Both the position numbers and the translations under genes were made by a program. Of a stretch of 39,535 nt of DNA, positions 24,176 through 31,900 are shown piece by piece; the stretch's first letter is position 1, and every line of letters starts with the position of its first letter. Source of the DNA: an uncultured Lachnospiraceae bacterium (GTDB lineage: Bacteria; Bacillota; Clostridia; Lachnospirales; Lachnospiraceae); NCBI GenBank assembly GCA_947305245.1, contig CAMZDG010000028.1:1-39535 (forward strand). The letters run 5' to 3'. A model generated the notes under the pieces. The model worked only from the letters and a program-made list of their open reading frames with translations. It was not told the DNA's origin and did no database searches.

Positions 24176-25396
24176 TTATTCAAATATTAGAGCCTGACCG
24201 TCTATGATCGTCACCTTCAAAGCGGATGTTGCTTCGCGTATCGTATGATCGTTTTCTTCACCTATCTGATTACGATACAATACTTCTACCGCGTCTCCCA
24301 ACTTGACATAATTCTTTTGTACGTACCGGGAAATACGAATGTCATTCAGCAAAACCTTGTAAGTGATGCCGTCTTTCGGATCCTTACAAAGAGAGGAATC
24401 ATCTACCAAAAAATATTCCTCCGTGATTTCGGTTATGGTGCCAATGATTGCATTTGCAAAAGGCTGCGCCTCGATTTCGGCGGAATTCTCCCTGCAATGC
24501 CAAATGACCTTCCCCGCGGCCTCTTCACCAATGTCATAGAGATACTGTGGGCCAAAAACATTCGTCCACAAATATCCATCCTTCGTAACATAAAATGCGG
24601 CGTTTTGAACGCCAAGGGTGTCTGAGCTGACGGAAAATCCCAGATATTCGCGCTTTCCCGTCATCCAGTTCTGGTCATCAATAAACTTGGCGTCCCTGCA
24701 CTCTTCCGTCAGGACCTTCCACAAATAGGAATCGTCATTTAACACATAGCGCTTGCCCTTAAGATCCGAGCCTCTTTCCTCAAACCAATTAAGTCTCAAA
24801 AGTTTTGACAGATTCACCTGATCCAGCAATTCTCCAAGCGTTCCTGCCGGCAGGCACTCCATATTTCGAAAGACATAGTAACCGTCCTCCAACTTTACGG
24901 CCAAACTTATACTTGCCACGACATCATTTAGTTCATAAGCTTCCGCTGAAATGACATGAGACTCTTCCTTGTATTCATCATATCCGCTCACTTCAAAAGT
25001 TCCGACCATCTTCCCTAGCATGGACTCAGAAACCTTGTGGTCCGTATTCCAGTATTCCATGCCGTTCATGACGATCGTCCGGTATTTCTCGCCAATCGTC
25101 CGATACTCCCATGGCCATAGGATGGCAGTCTCCCCCTGGGCTTGTATCGTAAAGCTTTTATATCTGCCATCTCCCAAGTTTTGCTTACTCTTTCCAAAAG
25201 ACATAGGCAGGATCACTGCGCCCGCGATGATCAGCATGACAAGACAAGCCGCAATGCCTCCCCATTTGATCCAAGGAGCAGTTTTTTTACCCAAACCACC
25301 ACGAAATCGCGCGCTACGCTCTTCTCCTTTTGAGGGTGCCATGGCTTCCAAAATCAGTTCATCATCAATGAATCCCATTGCATTTACCATTCTCAT
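24176..25396 (-). CDS. Putative membrane anti-sigma factor (pair 1)
   Basis: 406 residues. Its ATG overlaps the stop of the sigma factor gene at 25393 (ATGA), with GGAGG inside the end of that gene. Short cytoplasmic N-terminus with GFIDDELILEA, one transmembrane helix (about 45-66), and a long outside domain of about 335 residues without a recognised family. The DD motif near the N-terminus recurs in the second genes of the other two sigma pairs (GALDDDLLMRI, NGIDDRYLFES), marking a likely sigma-binding segment. No zinc-finger HxxxCxxC anti-sigma motif is present. Function by position and topology; a lone-sensor role cannot be excluded. Its 3' end meets tuf scar 2. Confidence 0.7.
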   Translation of the reverse strand: MRMVNAMGFIDDELILEAMAPSKGEERSARFRGGLGKKTAPWIKWGGIAACLVMLIIAGAVILPMSFGKSKQNLGDGRYKSFTIQAQGETAILWPWEYRTIGEKYRTIVMNGMEYWNTDHKVSESMLGKMVGTFEVSGYDEYKEESHVISAEAYELNDVVASISLAVKLEDGYYVFRNMECLPAGTLGELLDQVNLSKLLRLNWFEERGSDLKGKRYVLNDDSYLWKVLTEECRDAKFIDDQNWMTGKREYLGFSVSSDTLGVQNAAFYVTKDGYLWTNVFGPQYLYDIGEEAAGKVIWHCRENSAEIEAQPFANAIIGTITEITEEYFLVDDSSLCKDPKDGITYKVLLNDIRISRYVQKNYVKLGDAVEVLYRNQIGEENDHTIREATSALKVTIIDGQALIFE

Positions 25397-25947
25397 ATTG
25401 TCACGCCCTCCTTCCCAAGATAATCCTTTAGATCATTTCTGGCATGAAACAGAAGGTTCTTGACCTTGCTCTCCGTGATGGAACGTTTCTTTGCAATTTC
25501 CTTCACGGAATCAAAGAAAAAGTACTTGCGTATGAAAACATATCTGATGTCTTCTTTTTGATCTTTTAGGAACTGACTGATCAGCTTTCCTATATCTTCA
25601 TCACTTGCTTCTGGTGCAAAACGCTCATCCGGCAACACAGTTTCAAGCTCATCAAACGAAGTCGTCAAGTCTACGCTGCGTTTCTCCCGCGTTAAATACT
25701 GAAGCCTCTTTAATGACAGATTTCTGGTAATCTTACAGGCAAACGCAATCAAACTACTTGGTTTGGTCGGCGGAATGGCATTCCACAGACCCACGTAAGC
25801 GTCATTCACGCATTCCTCGGAATCCTCATGATTATTCAGAATGTGAAATGCCATCGCATACATCCGCTTGCCGCACTGTGCCTGCGTTTCCTTGATCGCC
25901 TGCTCATCCCTGGCAAAGTATAACTCTATGATCTTTGCTTCATCCAC
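25393..25947 (-). CDS. ECF sigma factor (pair 1)
   Basis: 184 residues with a GTG start behind AAGGAGGTGAGG. Region 2: AMAFHILNNHEDSEECVNDA, YVGLWNAIPPTKPSSLIAFA, CKITRNLSLKRLQYL. Region 4: IRKYFFFDSVKEIAKKRSIT, ESKVKNLLFHARNDLKDYL. The NAIPP motif is shared with the other two short sigma factors (29999, 34347). It is translationally coupled to the membrane protein gene downstream. It would direct RNA polymerase to a small regulon after release. Confidence 0.92.
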   Translation of the reverse strand: MDEAKIIELYFARDEQAIKETQAQCGKRMYAMAFHILNNHEDSEECVNDAYVGLWNAIPPTKPSSLIAFACKITRNLSLKRLQYLTREKRSVDLTTSFDELETVLPDERFAPEASDEDIGKLISQFLKDQKEDIRYVFIRKYFFFDSVKEIAKKRSITESKVKNLLFHARNDLKDYLGKEGVTI

Positions 25948-26356
25948 CGGCCCTCACCTCCTTATTTTTCCCATTAGCCCCTTCAACTATTATGTACCTT
26001 TTAGAATGTCGAAGGTTTTAAAAACCTCGAGTTTCTTTCCGTAAGTTTCTTTCCGTAAACGGGAAAGCGGTTCTCACGGTTACCTCCATTGGAAATTAGG
26101 ACGGTTGGTGGAATAAAGGGAATGATCCCTTTGTTTCATTTGGAGAGGGATGCTTATGGATAAAACGGGAACGGCTTCGAAAAATGAGAACCTTATAATG
26201 CTTCGGCAAGCATTCCGCTTTATTGGAAGAACGTTTTCTCTGCTATATCAGGGGCGGCGTGATCCCCGGAAATGTTCTTTCGGAAAGAGGTGCCAGGGAC
26301 ACCACGCCTCCGGTGAAACATGGCAGAAACAAAAGTAAAACACGGATCTGACTGTT
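25948..26356. other. Intergenic region, no convincing gene
   Basis: Contains a direct repeat GTTTCTTTCCGTAA (about 26031-26057) and an AGGTTTTAAAAACCT palindrome near 26012. A 62-codon plus-strand frame (26150-26338) has a GGAGAGGG upstream but no recognisable content. It is probably the upstream region of the sigma factor operon plus decayed DNA. Confidence 0.5.
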
Positions 26357-27175
26357 CTATTCAAATTCCTTCTGCCTCGCCTTGAAAAAGTCATAGAAAA
26401 ACCTGACATTTTCCAGCTCATTCCATTTGCATTCGTCGCATCCGGGCTGGTCCAGGTTATAAATCTTCGCATTCAGCGTTCCCAGCATAAATGGCGAATG
26501 CGTGGCAATGATAAACTGACATCTAAGGAATCTGGCCATCTTGTTGATCTCGTTTGCAAGCTTTACTTGATTGGCAGGAGATAGCGAAACCTCCGGTTCA
26601 TCCAACAGATATAAGGCATCCGGCGCAAGCACGTCCTCAAAATACTGAAACGCCGTCTCGCCATTCGAATATTTCTCCTGGCCATACGCCATGATGGCCT
26701 GCCTGCTGATTCCGCCCTGCGGTGCCAGTAATTTCTGAATCTCCTCCCTGCTCTTTCCCAGCTTCAGGAGGTCGTATTCCATGCTTTCCGACAGCACCTC
26801 TCTCCGCTGAATCTTCTTAATTTCATAAAGAACGTCCTCGCTCTTAACATACCTGCTATTTTTCGGGATGGCGCGGATCGGCCGCCCCGTCTCTTCGTCG
26901 TCTCCGAGATCATATCCGCATTCTGCCGCAAATTCATCACAGTAGCTAACTCTTCCAAAAGTGTTGCTGGTACACCGCTCCCGTCCCTCAATCTGCAGCT
27001 TATCCGCTATCACGTTCAGCAGCGTTGATTTCCCCGACCCATTATTCCCATAGAAAACCGTGATCTCTCGAAAAACAAAAGGCCCCGCGCTTTTCCCCCG
27101 AAATACGTTATATGGGTAGATATTGGGATTTGTCATCTCTTTGTCACTGACGCGAAACGCCAACAAATAAATCAC
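26357..27175 (-). CDS. Stand-alone ABC-type AAA ATPase
   Basis: 272 residues, GTG start with AGGAGA some 10 bp before. Walker A GNNGSGKST (43-51), Walker B LYLLDEPEVSLSP (about 187-199) and switch His in ATHSPF. This is the arrangement of SMC/RecF/OLD-like single-chain ATPases (AAA_15/AAA_21 type) without a TOPRIM or nuclease domain. No partner gene overlaps it. Related proteins occur in defence and mobile regions as well as in ordinary chromosome, so a defence role here is a guess from the neighbourhood. It lies in the same module as array 2 and the truncated nuclease-like gene. Confidence 0.8.
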   Translation of the reverse strand: MIYLLAFRVSDKEMTNPNIYPYNVFRGKSAGPFVFREITVFYGNNGSGKSTLLNVIADKLQIEGRERCTSNTFGRVSYCDEFAAECGYDLGDDEETGRPIRAIPKNSRYVKSEDVLYEIKKIQRREVLSESMEYDLLKLGKSREEIQKLLAPQGGISRQAIMAYGQEKYSNGETAFQYFEDVLAPDALYLLDEPEVSLSPANQVKLANEINKMARFLRCQFIIATHSPFMLGTLNAKIYNLDQPGCDECKWNELENVRFFYDFFKARQKEFE

Positions 27176-27505
27176 GATCTTTCCATCTCCTCTTTCAATG
27201 CTTTTTCCGACTCTTTGTTCCTTTTCTCATCCCCAAAATGTCGCACCAATGGTGCGAGTTTTATGATTTAATACAACTGCTTTTCATTATATCCAACAAT
27301 CCATTTTTCTTCAATATAGATTTGATTTTCCAGTTCAATACAACTCTAAGCTTTTCAAATTTCGTTGGTATTAAGTGTACACAAGAAGAAAAAACATATA
27401 CGAGGCACATTCAGCAATTCATGCATTGACTTTATTACAAAAAGCTTCATATTGCAGATACATCGACTTAATATGGGGGAGTTTCACATTGCAGGCGCAC
27501 TGACT
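27176..27505. other. Intergenic region, AT-rich, nothing identified
   Basis: AT-rich DNA upstream of the ATPase gene and downstream of the truncated nuclease-like gene. Frames on the plus strand are short and unconvincing; no repeat or terminator was seen. Confidence 0.5.
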
Positions 27506-27692
27506 TTATGTCAGGAATTCATCTATGTAATCTGCAATCACCCTTGTATTCAGTGGTCGATAAGCGCTCTCATGAAGCAAAATTACGTCTCTGCCAATAA
27601 GCAATCCATTTTTCTCAAAAGCATCTAGTTTTGCTAAAACATTTTGAAAATAATAGGGTTGATCTAACATTCCCAAATGCTCTATATACCTC
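27506..27692 (-). pseudogene. Truncated nuclease-like gene (copy 2): only the last 61 codons remain
   Basis: Minus sense: RYIEHLGMLDQPYY, LAKLDAFEKNGLLIGRDV, ILLHESAYRPLNTR, VIADYIDEFLT, stop at 27506-27508. This matches the C-termini of the proteins at 20212 and 38581 residue for residue over most positions. It starts just before the catalytic Glu (YIEHLG) and is joined directly to the end of array 2. About 200 N-terminal residues, including the basic region and the PDF motif, are lost. The frame stays open to about 27740 but without a start codon. A deletion between array and gene is the simplest explanation. Confidence 0.9.
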
Positions 27693-27697
27693 TCTAC

Positions 27698-28022
27698 TTG
27701 CTTCCTGTGTTGCTCGGCTAGAAGTCTGGGCGGCTTTCATGCTACATGCAAACCCATACTTACATCCCCTGTAGCACGGCTGACAAATCTTGACGCTTTT
27801 GAGCTACATGCAAACCCATACTCGCATCCCCTGTAGCACGGCTGAAAAGTCTTGACGCTTTTGAGCTACATGCAAACCCATACTCGCATCCCCTGTAGCA
27901 CGGCTGAAAAGTCTTGACGCTTTTGAGCTACATGCAAACTCATACTCGCATCCCCTGTAGCACGGCTGACAAATCTTGACGCTTTTGGGCTACACATGAA
28001 TCTCAGATTGCTTCCTGTGTTA
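27698..28022 (-). repeat. Array 2: tandem 62-bp repeat with hairpin in each unit
   Basis: Unit starts at 27741, 27803, 27865, 27927 and 27989: period exactly 62, four complete units and a partial fifth. In minus sense each hairpin is GCTACAGGGGATGC ... GCATGTAGC (35 nt: 5-bp outer stem, AGGGG bulge, AUGC/GCAU inner stem). A 27-nt spacer with a second small hairpin (AAAAG...CTTTT) follows. The two outer units have AAATC where the inner ones have AAGTC in the spacer. A 14-bp direct repeat TTGCTTCCTGTGTT flanks the array (27699-27712 and 28009-28022) and resembles the spacer of array 1. The sequence is otherwise unlike arrays 1 and 3. Confidence 0.93.
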
Positions 28023-28100
28023 CCTGGGAAAAAGCATGTATGTTAGTAGGCACAATTAGTCCATCATTTAAATATTCAAATTTCAAAAAATGGGATAATA

Positions 28101-28168
28101 TGCTTAGAATCCAAGCAAAAGATAAATCGAAGTGATTTAAGAGTATCATTCTATACGGATATTGTCAA
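28101..28168 (-). promoter_or_regulatory. Promoter and structured leader of array 2
   Basis: Minus strand: TTGACA (28163-28168), 17 bp, TACTCT (28140-28145), then TTAAATCACTTCGA, hairpin TGCTTG-GATTC-TAAGCA (28101-28117) and TTATCC. All these parts align with the leader of array 1. The closing pair of the hairpin is G-C in locus 1 and G-U in locus 2, which keeps the structure only if the minus strand is the RNA. Confidence 0.75.
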
Positions 28169-28288
28169 GATTTGATAAATCCATGTTTGGATTTATCACT
28201 CAATCTAACCACATACCACATTTCGGTGTTAGAATAAATAAAATAGCCCGCGAAGACAATATAAGCAGAGATCCCAGAAGCGAATTCA

Positions 28289-28333
28289 GAAACGCTTCGC
28301 GTTTCGAATGTTCGCGGCATTCGCCGCAAACAT
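28289..28333. repeat. Paired palindromes upstream of array 2 promoter
   Basis: GAAACGC-TTC-GCGTTTC (28289-28305, identical to 21554-21570) and TGTTCGCGGC/GCCGCAAACA (28309-28332, one mismatch against the copy at 21575-21598). Also preceded by GCGAATTCA. They lie between tuf scar 3 with its terminator and the array promoter. Confidence 0.8.
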
Positions 28334-28340
28334 TTGCGTA

Positions 28341-28383
28341 AAATAAAAAGCACCCAGGAGCAAGCAAGCTTGCTCTGGGCACT
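28341..28383 (-). terminator. Terminator after tuf scar 3
   Basis: Minus-strand GTGCCCAGAGCAAG pairs with CTTGCTCCTGGGTGC (one bulge, two G-T pairs) and runs into TTTTTATTTT. Its sequence differs from the terminators after scars 2 and 4. Confidence 0.8.
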
Positions 28384-28424
28384 TTGCTATTTTGCGATTA
28401 TTCGCTTCTCATTACTCGCGACAA

Positions 28425-28599
28425 TTACTCGATAATGGAAGCAACACGGCCAGAACCTACGGTTCTACCACCCTCACGGTTCTACGGTTCGTAAATCGGT
28501 ATGAAATCCATTGATTTTATAGTTTTTTTATCGCATATATCGCCTATCTGTCATCAAAAATCGATGGTTCGGAAATTTTTTAGAGCCAAAATAGAGCCA
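28425..28599 (-). mobile_element. tuf 3'-end scar 3 with conserved element end
   Basis: Minus sense: codons REGGRTVGSGRVASIIE and stop TAA (28425-28478), the EF-Tu C-terminus. Upstream of it the similarity to tuf stops abruptly at GTAGAAC. The next 120 bp, up to the tandem AGAGCCAAAATAGAGCC (28582-28598 in plus sense), match the segment at 37050-37170. This is what an attachment site looks like when an element integrates into the 3' end of a gene and displaces the original tail. Confidence 0.75.
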
Positions 28600-28661
28600 T
28601 ACCATATTTTTCGCGAAACTTGTTGGTTTAATCGAATTCCCCATGGCGTAATTCTAATGGC

Positions 28662-30002
28662 CTATTCCAGCACTCCAATGTATTCTGTGACACCGTCCGA
28701 ATACTCAACTTTTATGGCTCCGCCTAACAGATCTAATCCATAAAGCTTTGCCAACTCGGTATCATCTTCTGTTGTCACGCATACAACAATACTGTTTGCA
28801 GTCTCCCTAACTGCCGAGGAAAGGACAAATGATAATTCCTTATTTATCATTCCGTTCGTGATTTTTTCCTGCAGCTCCGTGAGATACTTCAGGGTGTATT
28901 TTCCCGTAACAAACACCGTTTTATCCTCACTTCTGCCAAATTCCTTGCAAATAGCCGTCCTGTTTTCCGGAGTATCTTCGGTCAAAACAATGGTAAACTT
29001 TCCGTTTGCGTCAAGATATGATCCTCCATAGAAGTCCGAAATTTCCTTCGCCAAGATCTCATCGTTATTCACTTCGACGTATTCTCCCTTGCCGTCAGCC
29101 GGTATGTCTTCCTTAAAATGACCAGAGTTCGCAATCAGCCCCATCACGTTTTGCAACAGGTTCAAAACCTGTGTTTCCTCCATACCCATGCCGGAATATT
29201 CCACGTCACAATATGTTCCGTTTTTTTGGAACTGGCAAATGATATTTTGGCTTAGGGCGTCACTGTAGATCATAACCTCCGTATCACCCACCTTGCTAAT
29301 CACGGGATTCTCACAAAGTACCCAATAATCCCGAAGTGACTCCTCGAGGTAGCAAAAAGAGAGCTTTATCTTTTCCGTTTGGTCTTCTCTTCCATACAAA
29401 AAGACAAAGGAACGGGATCCAGTTTCCTGCATCGGCCATTGGCCAGTCTCAAACAGATTATAATATTTTACAAAACTCCATTCCCCTGCCAGTCCGTCGC
29501 AAGCATCCAACACATTCCAGGAAACACCTACGTTCCCCATTAGTTCATGGCTCATGTCATCCAATTCAGCTTCCGTGATTTGATCTCCTGCACAATAACG
29601 CATGTTCATTTTGACTGCGTCCTTAAGCTTTGCCTGTCCGATGGACGCAAGATTAAAACAGATTTCATTATCCTTTAGTACACCTTCCTTCACTGCACCT
29701 GACTTTAGTTCCTCCACTTTTTCGCTTTGTAGCTCATTCGAATCCGCTCTTTCCCGGCTCTCAGCATCCATGGTCTCTTCAATAGGACTTCCTTGTAACG
29801 GGTCGCTAACCGGATTGTTAATTGGAACGGGCCGATTTACGCCAAACATATATGCAATACCAAAAATCGCCATCAGGCAGGCTGCCATAGTGCCATATTT
29901 TACCGCCTTCCAAATCATGATTATTTTACTGCCGTTTTCAATTCTCATCAGCAGATCGTCATCCAATGCACCGAATGATTCTAGCAAATCCTCTTTTCTC
30001 AT
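28662..30002 (-). CDS. Putative membrane anti-sigma factor (pair 2)
   Basis: 446 residues. ATG overlaps the stop of the sigma gene at 29999 (ATGA). N-terminal cytoplasmic segment with GALDDDLLMRI, one transmembrane helix (about 35-54), Glu/Ser-rich stalk (about 60-105), and an outside domain of about 340 residues. That domain includes SGMGMEETQVLNLLQNVMGL and ends DGVTEYIGVLE. Its family is not recognised. The topology and N-terminal DD motif match the second genes of the other two pairs, but the outside domains look unrelated, as expected for sensors with different inputs. The gene ends 60 bp before the conserved element end of tuf scar 3. Confidence 0.7.
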   Translation of the reverse strand: MRKEDLLESFGALDDDLLMRIENGSKIIMIWKAVKYGTMAACLMAIFGIAYMFGVNRPVPINNPVSDPLQGSPIEETMDAESRERADSNELQSEKVEELKSGAVKEGVLKDNEICFNLASIGQAKLKDAVKMNMRYCAGDQITEAELDDMSHELMGNVGVSWNVLDACDGLAGEWSFVKYYNLFETGQWPMQETGSRSFVFLYGREDQTEKIKLSFCYLEESLRDYWVLCENPVISKVGDTEVMIYSDALSQNIICQFQKNGTYCDVEYSGMGMEETQVLNLLQNVMGLIANSGHFKEDIPADGKGEYVEVNNDEILAKEISDFYGGSYLDANGKFTIVLTEDTPENRTAICKEFGRSEDKTVFVTGKYTLKYLTELQEKITNGMINKELSFVLSSAVRETANSIVVCVTTEDDTELAKLYGLDLLGGAIKVEYSDGVTEYIGVLE

Positions 30003-30559
30003 ATCACATAGCCCTCCTTCTGTAGCCAGGTTCTTAATCTTTCCCTCATTCTGCTAAGCATTACCCTTACGTTATTCTCGGAGATATGGAATTTCCTTGC
30101 AATTTCTTTGGTGGAATACATGTAAAAGTATCTTGCGACGAAAACATTTCCATCTCTTTCAGGCAATTCCCGCACAAACTCATTAACAAATTTTTGTAAT
30201 TCCGAGATTTCAAAATATGCCTCGACGTCTGACTGACCGGCAATGCATTCTTCCAACTCATCCAGCACGATTGCAACTTCTCCTTGACCTCGTTTCTTTG
30301 CGTATTTACTTCTGTACTTGCTAATTGCTAAATTCCTTATGATTTTGGCCAAGAATAATTTTAAATGTACTGGTTTCATGGGCGGGATCATGTTCCATGC
30401 CTGTAACAAGGCATCATTCAGGCATTCCTCAGAATCCTCCTTGCTCTGAAGGACACTCTGAGCAACCTTGAAACAGTATGCCCCATATCTTTTTTCCGTT
30501 TCCTTGATTGCTTCCTCCCGCCTGTCCCAAAACAATTGGATGATCATCTCGTCAGTCAC
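29999..30559 (-). CDS. ECF sigma factor (pair 2)
   Basis: 186 residues, GTG start behind AAGGAGG. Region 2: AQSVLQSKEDSEECLNDALL, QAWNMIPPMKPVHLKLFLAK, IIRNLAISKYRSKYAKKRG. Region 4: VARYFYMYSTKEIARKFHIS, ENNVRVMLSRMRERLRTWL. Closely similar in layout to the sigma factors at 25393 and 34347 and coupled to the membrane protein gene downstream by an ATGA overlap. It is divergent from the XRE regulator gene at 30785, with a shared 225-bp upstream region. Confidence 0.92.
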   Translation of the reverse strand: MTDEMIIQLFWDRREEAIKETEKRYGAYCFKVAQSVLQSKEDSEECLNDALLQAWNMIPPMKPVHLKLFLAKIIRNLAISKYRSKYAKKRGQGEVAIVLDELEECIAGQSDVEAYFEISELQKFVNEFVRELPERDGNVFVARYFYMYSTKEIARKFHISENNVRVMLSRMRERLRTWLQKEGYVI

Positions 30560-30784
30560 GGCCTGCCTCCTTGTTTCAAATTCGTCTTGAAGTTAACCTC
30601 ACCCTATATGACGCAAAGCAACTTCTTTCATTACATTTTTGAGGTGTATTTTTAATATTTCCAACAAAATCTCATTTCGGATATTTACCATTCTACGATT
30701 CATAGGTTGAGTCCATTTGCTTTGTATGCTAAGCTTTTTCCAAAGAAACATCAAATACGGCTTTCATTGTAGGAGGATGCTAAC

Positions 30785-31645
30785 ATGGATGCAAGACGAA
30801 CCGGTGCGTTTATCGCAGAACTAAGGAATGAAAAAGGATGGAAACAAAAGGATCTTGCTGCCATTCTTCAAGTATCAGATAAAGCCATATCGCGCTGGGA
30901 AACCGGAAAGGGATTCCCAGACACCACTCTTTTGATACCCTTAAGCGAGGCTTTGGGCGTTTCCGTGAGTGATCTGCTGGCGGGAGAGCGGATTGAAACG
31001 GAAATAAAAGATAAAAAAGTTGACACGCTCTTGGTTGAAACACTGCACGAGAAAAGAAAAGTCGCTTGGAAAGCAATCAGTTATTTCATTCTCATCCTTG
31101 GCATTACCCTCATCTTGTCTCGTGAATTTGTGAGTGGCCCTAATCTGCTTTGGGTTCTTGGGATTGCCATGCTATCCATCAGTGCAAGCCTGTTCCTTTC
31201 CATGAATCTCTCCATGCAAAGGCGCCATGGCCTAGTTTTATTTCTTCATGCCCAGGCACTCCTATGGGAATTCCTGCCTCTTGGCACCATTTTCGTATCG
31301 AAAAGTGGACCTGACAAACCACTTACAACGCAAACCTATTCCTATTTTTCACTCATTCCCTTTGGCAATGCAAATTTCACGCCCTTCTTTACGGGCATAC
31401 TGACCATTCTATGCCTTTTGCTTGATGTCTTGGTTATAACTTGCCACAAAAAAAACCACGGAGTCACTGTGCAAAAAAGTAAAAACGCCGCATTGTTCTG
31501 TAGCGTTTTTACAATTCTCTTTTCGGTTCTTCCGTTATTCCTGTACGGAACTCTTTATGTGAACGGAGCCAGTTATGCAATCACAATGTTACTTTCTGCT
31601 TCCACGATGTTGCAGGTATTTAACGCTCCTCATGGAAATGATTAA
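30785..31645 (+). CDS. Membrane-bound XRE-family regulator
   Basis: 286 residues and the only confident plus-strand gene; AGGAGGATGCTAAC before the ATG. Residues 1-65 are a Cro/C1 helix-turn-helix (RTGAFIAELRNEKGWKQKDL, DKAISRWETGKGFPDTTLLI, SVSDLLAGE). From about residue 95 there are six to seven apolar helices (ISYFILILGITLILS, WVLGIAMLSISASLFLS, and others to the C-terminus), with no recognisable sensor domain. Such HTH-membrane proteins are common in Firmicutes and are thought to react to envelope or ligand cues. It is divergent from sigma pair 2, so it may control it, which is an inference from position. Confidence 0.85.
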   Translation: MDARRTGAFIAELRNEKGWKQKDLAAILQVSDKAISRWETGKGFPDTTLLIPLSEALGVSVSDLLAGERIETEIKDKKVDTLLVETLHEKRKVAWKAISYFILILGITLILSREFVSGPNLLWVLGIAMLSISASLFLSMNLSMQRRHGLVLFLHAQALLWEFLPLGTIFVSKSGPDKPLTTQTYSYFSLIPFGNANFTPFFTGILTILCLLLDVLVITCHKKNHGVTVQKSKNAALFCSVFTILFSVLPLFLYGTLYVNGASYAITMLLSASTMLQVFNAPHGND

Positions 31646-31648
31646 GGT

Positions 31649-31768
31649 TCAGTCACCAATTTCATCCTCGCCGACCCCATATACCCCCTGAAGATAAAGA
31701 TCCCAGCTCTCCTCGTTAGCAAAGCCCCTTTCAGGCCAGTCGATGATTTCTTTCGTACACTGATACAT
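31649..31768 (-). CDS. Possible 39-residue protein or C-terminal gene remnant
   Basis: The minus frame from the ATG at 31768 encodes MYQCTKEIIDWPERGFANEE followed by SWDLYLQGVYGVGEDEIGD and stop. The composition looks like real protein (several Trp, Gly and acidic residues), but there is no good ribosome binding site. The frame stays open only eight codons upstream. It converges with the XRE gene ending 3 bp away. More likely the tail of a lost gene than a functional small protein. Confidence 0.35.
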   Translation of the reverse strand: MYQCTKEIIDWPERGFANEESWDLYLQGVYGVGEDEIGD

Positions 31769-31819
31769 TGTAATATCCAGACATTTGATTCACGACAACA
31801 CAATAAAAAAGTGTAAAGC

Positions 31820-31854
31820 AAAAAATGAAGAGCCTAATACTTTAGACCCTTCAT
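31820..31854 (-). terminator. Terminator of the sigma-3 operon
   Basis: Minus-strand ATGAAGGGTCTAA and TTAGGCTCTTCAT form a 13-bp stem (two G-T pairs) with a short loop and run into TTTTTT, about 45 bp after the lipoprotein gene stop. Confidence 0.85.
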
Positions 31855-31900
31855 CTTATCCTACCAAAGCCTCAGTTCTGCGAAACAAAAAGAAAATCAT

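Noticed and set aside
26150..26338. 62-codon plus-strand frame with GGAGAGGG upstream
   Set aside because: No recognisable content, opposite to all neighbours, overlaps decayed-looking DNA.
27741..27994. CRISPR array
   Set aside because: Spacers are the same in each unit, units are 62 bp with internal dyads, and no cas genes are present.
28165..28353. 62-codon minus-strand frame over the twin palindromes
   Set aside because: Runs across hairpins, the array promoter and a terminator border; no RBS.
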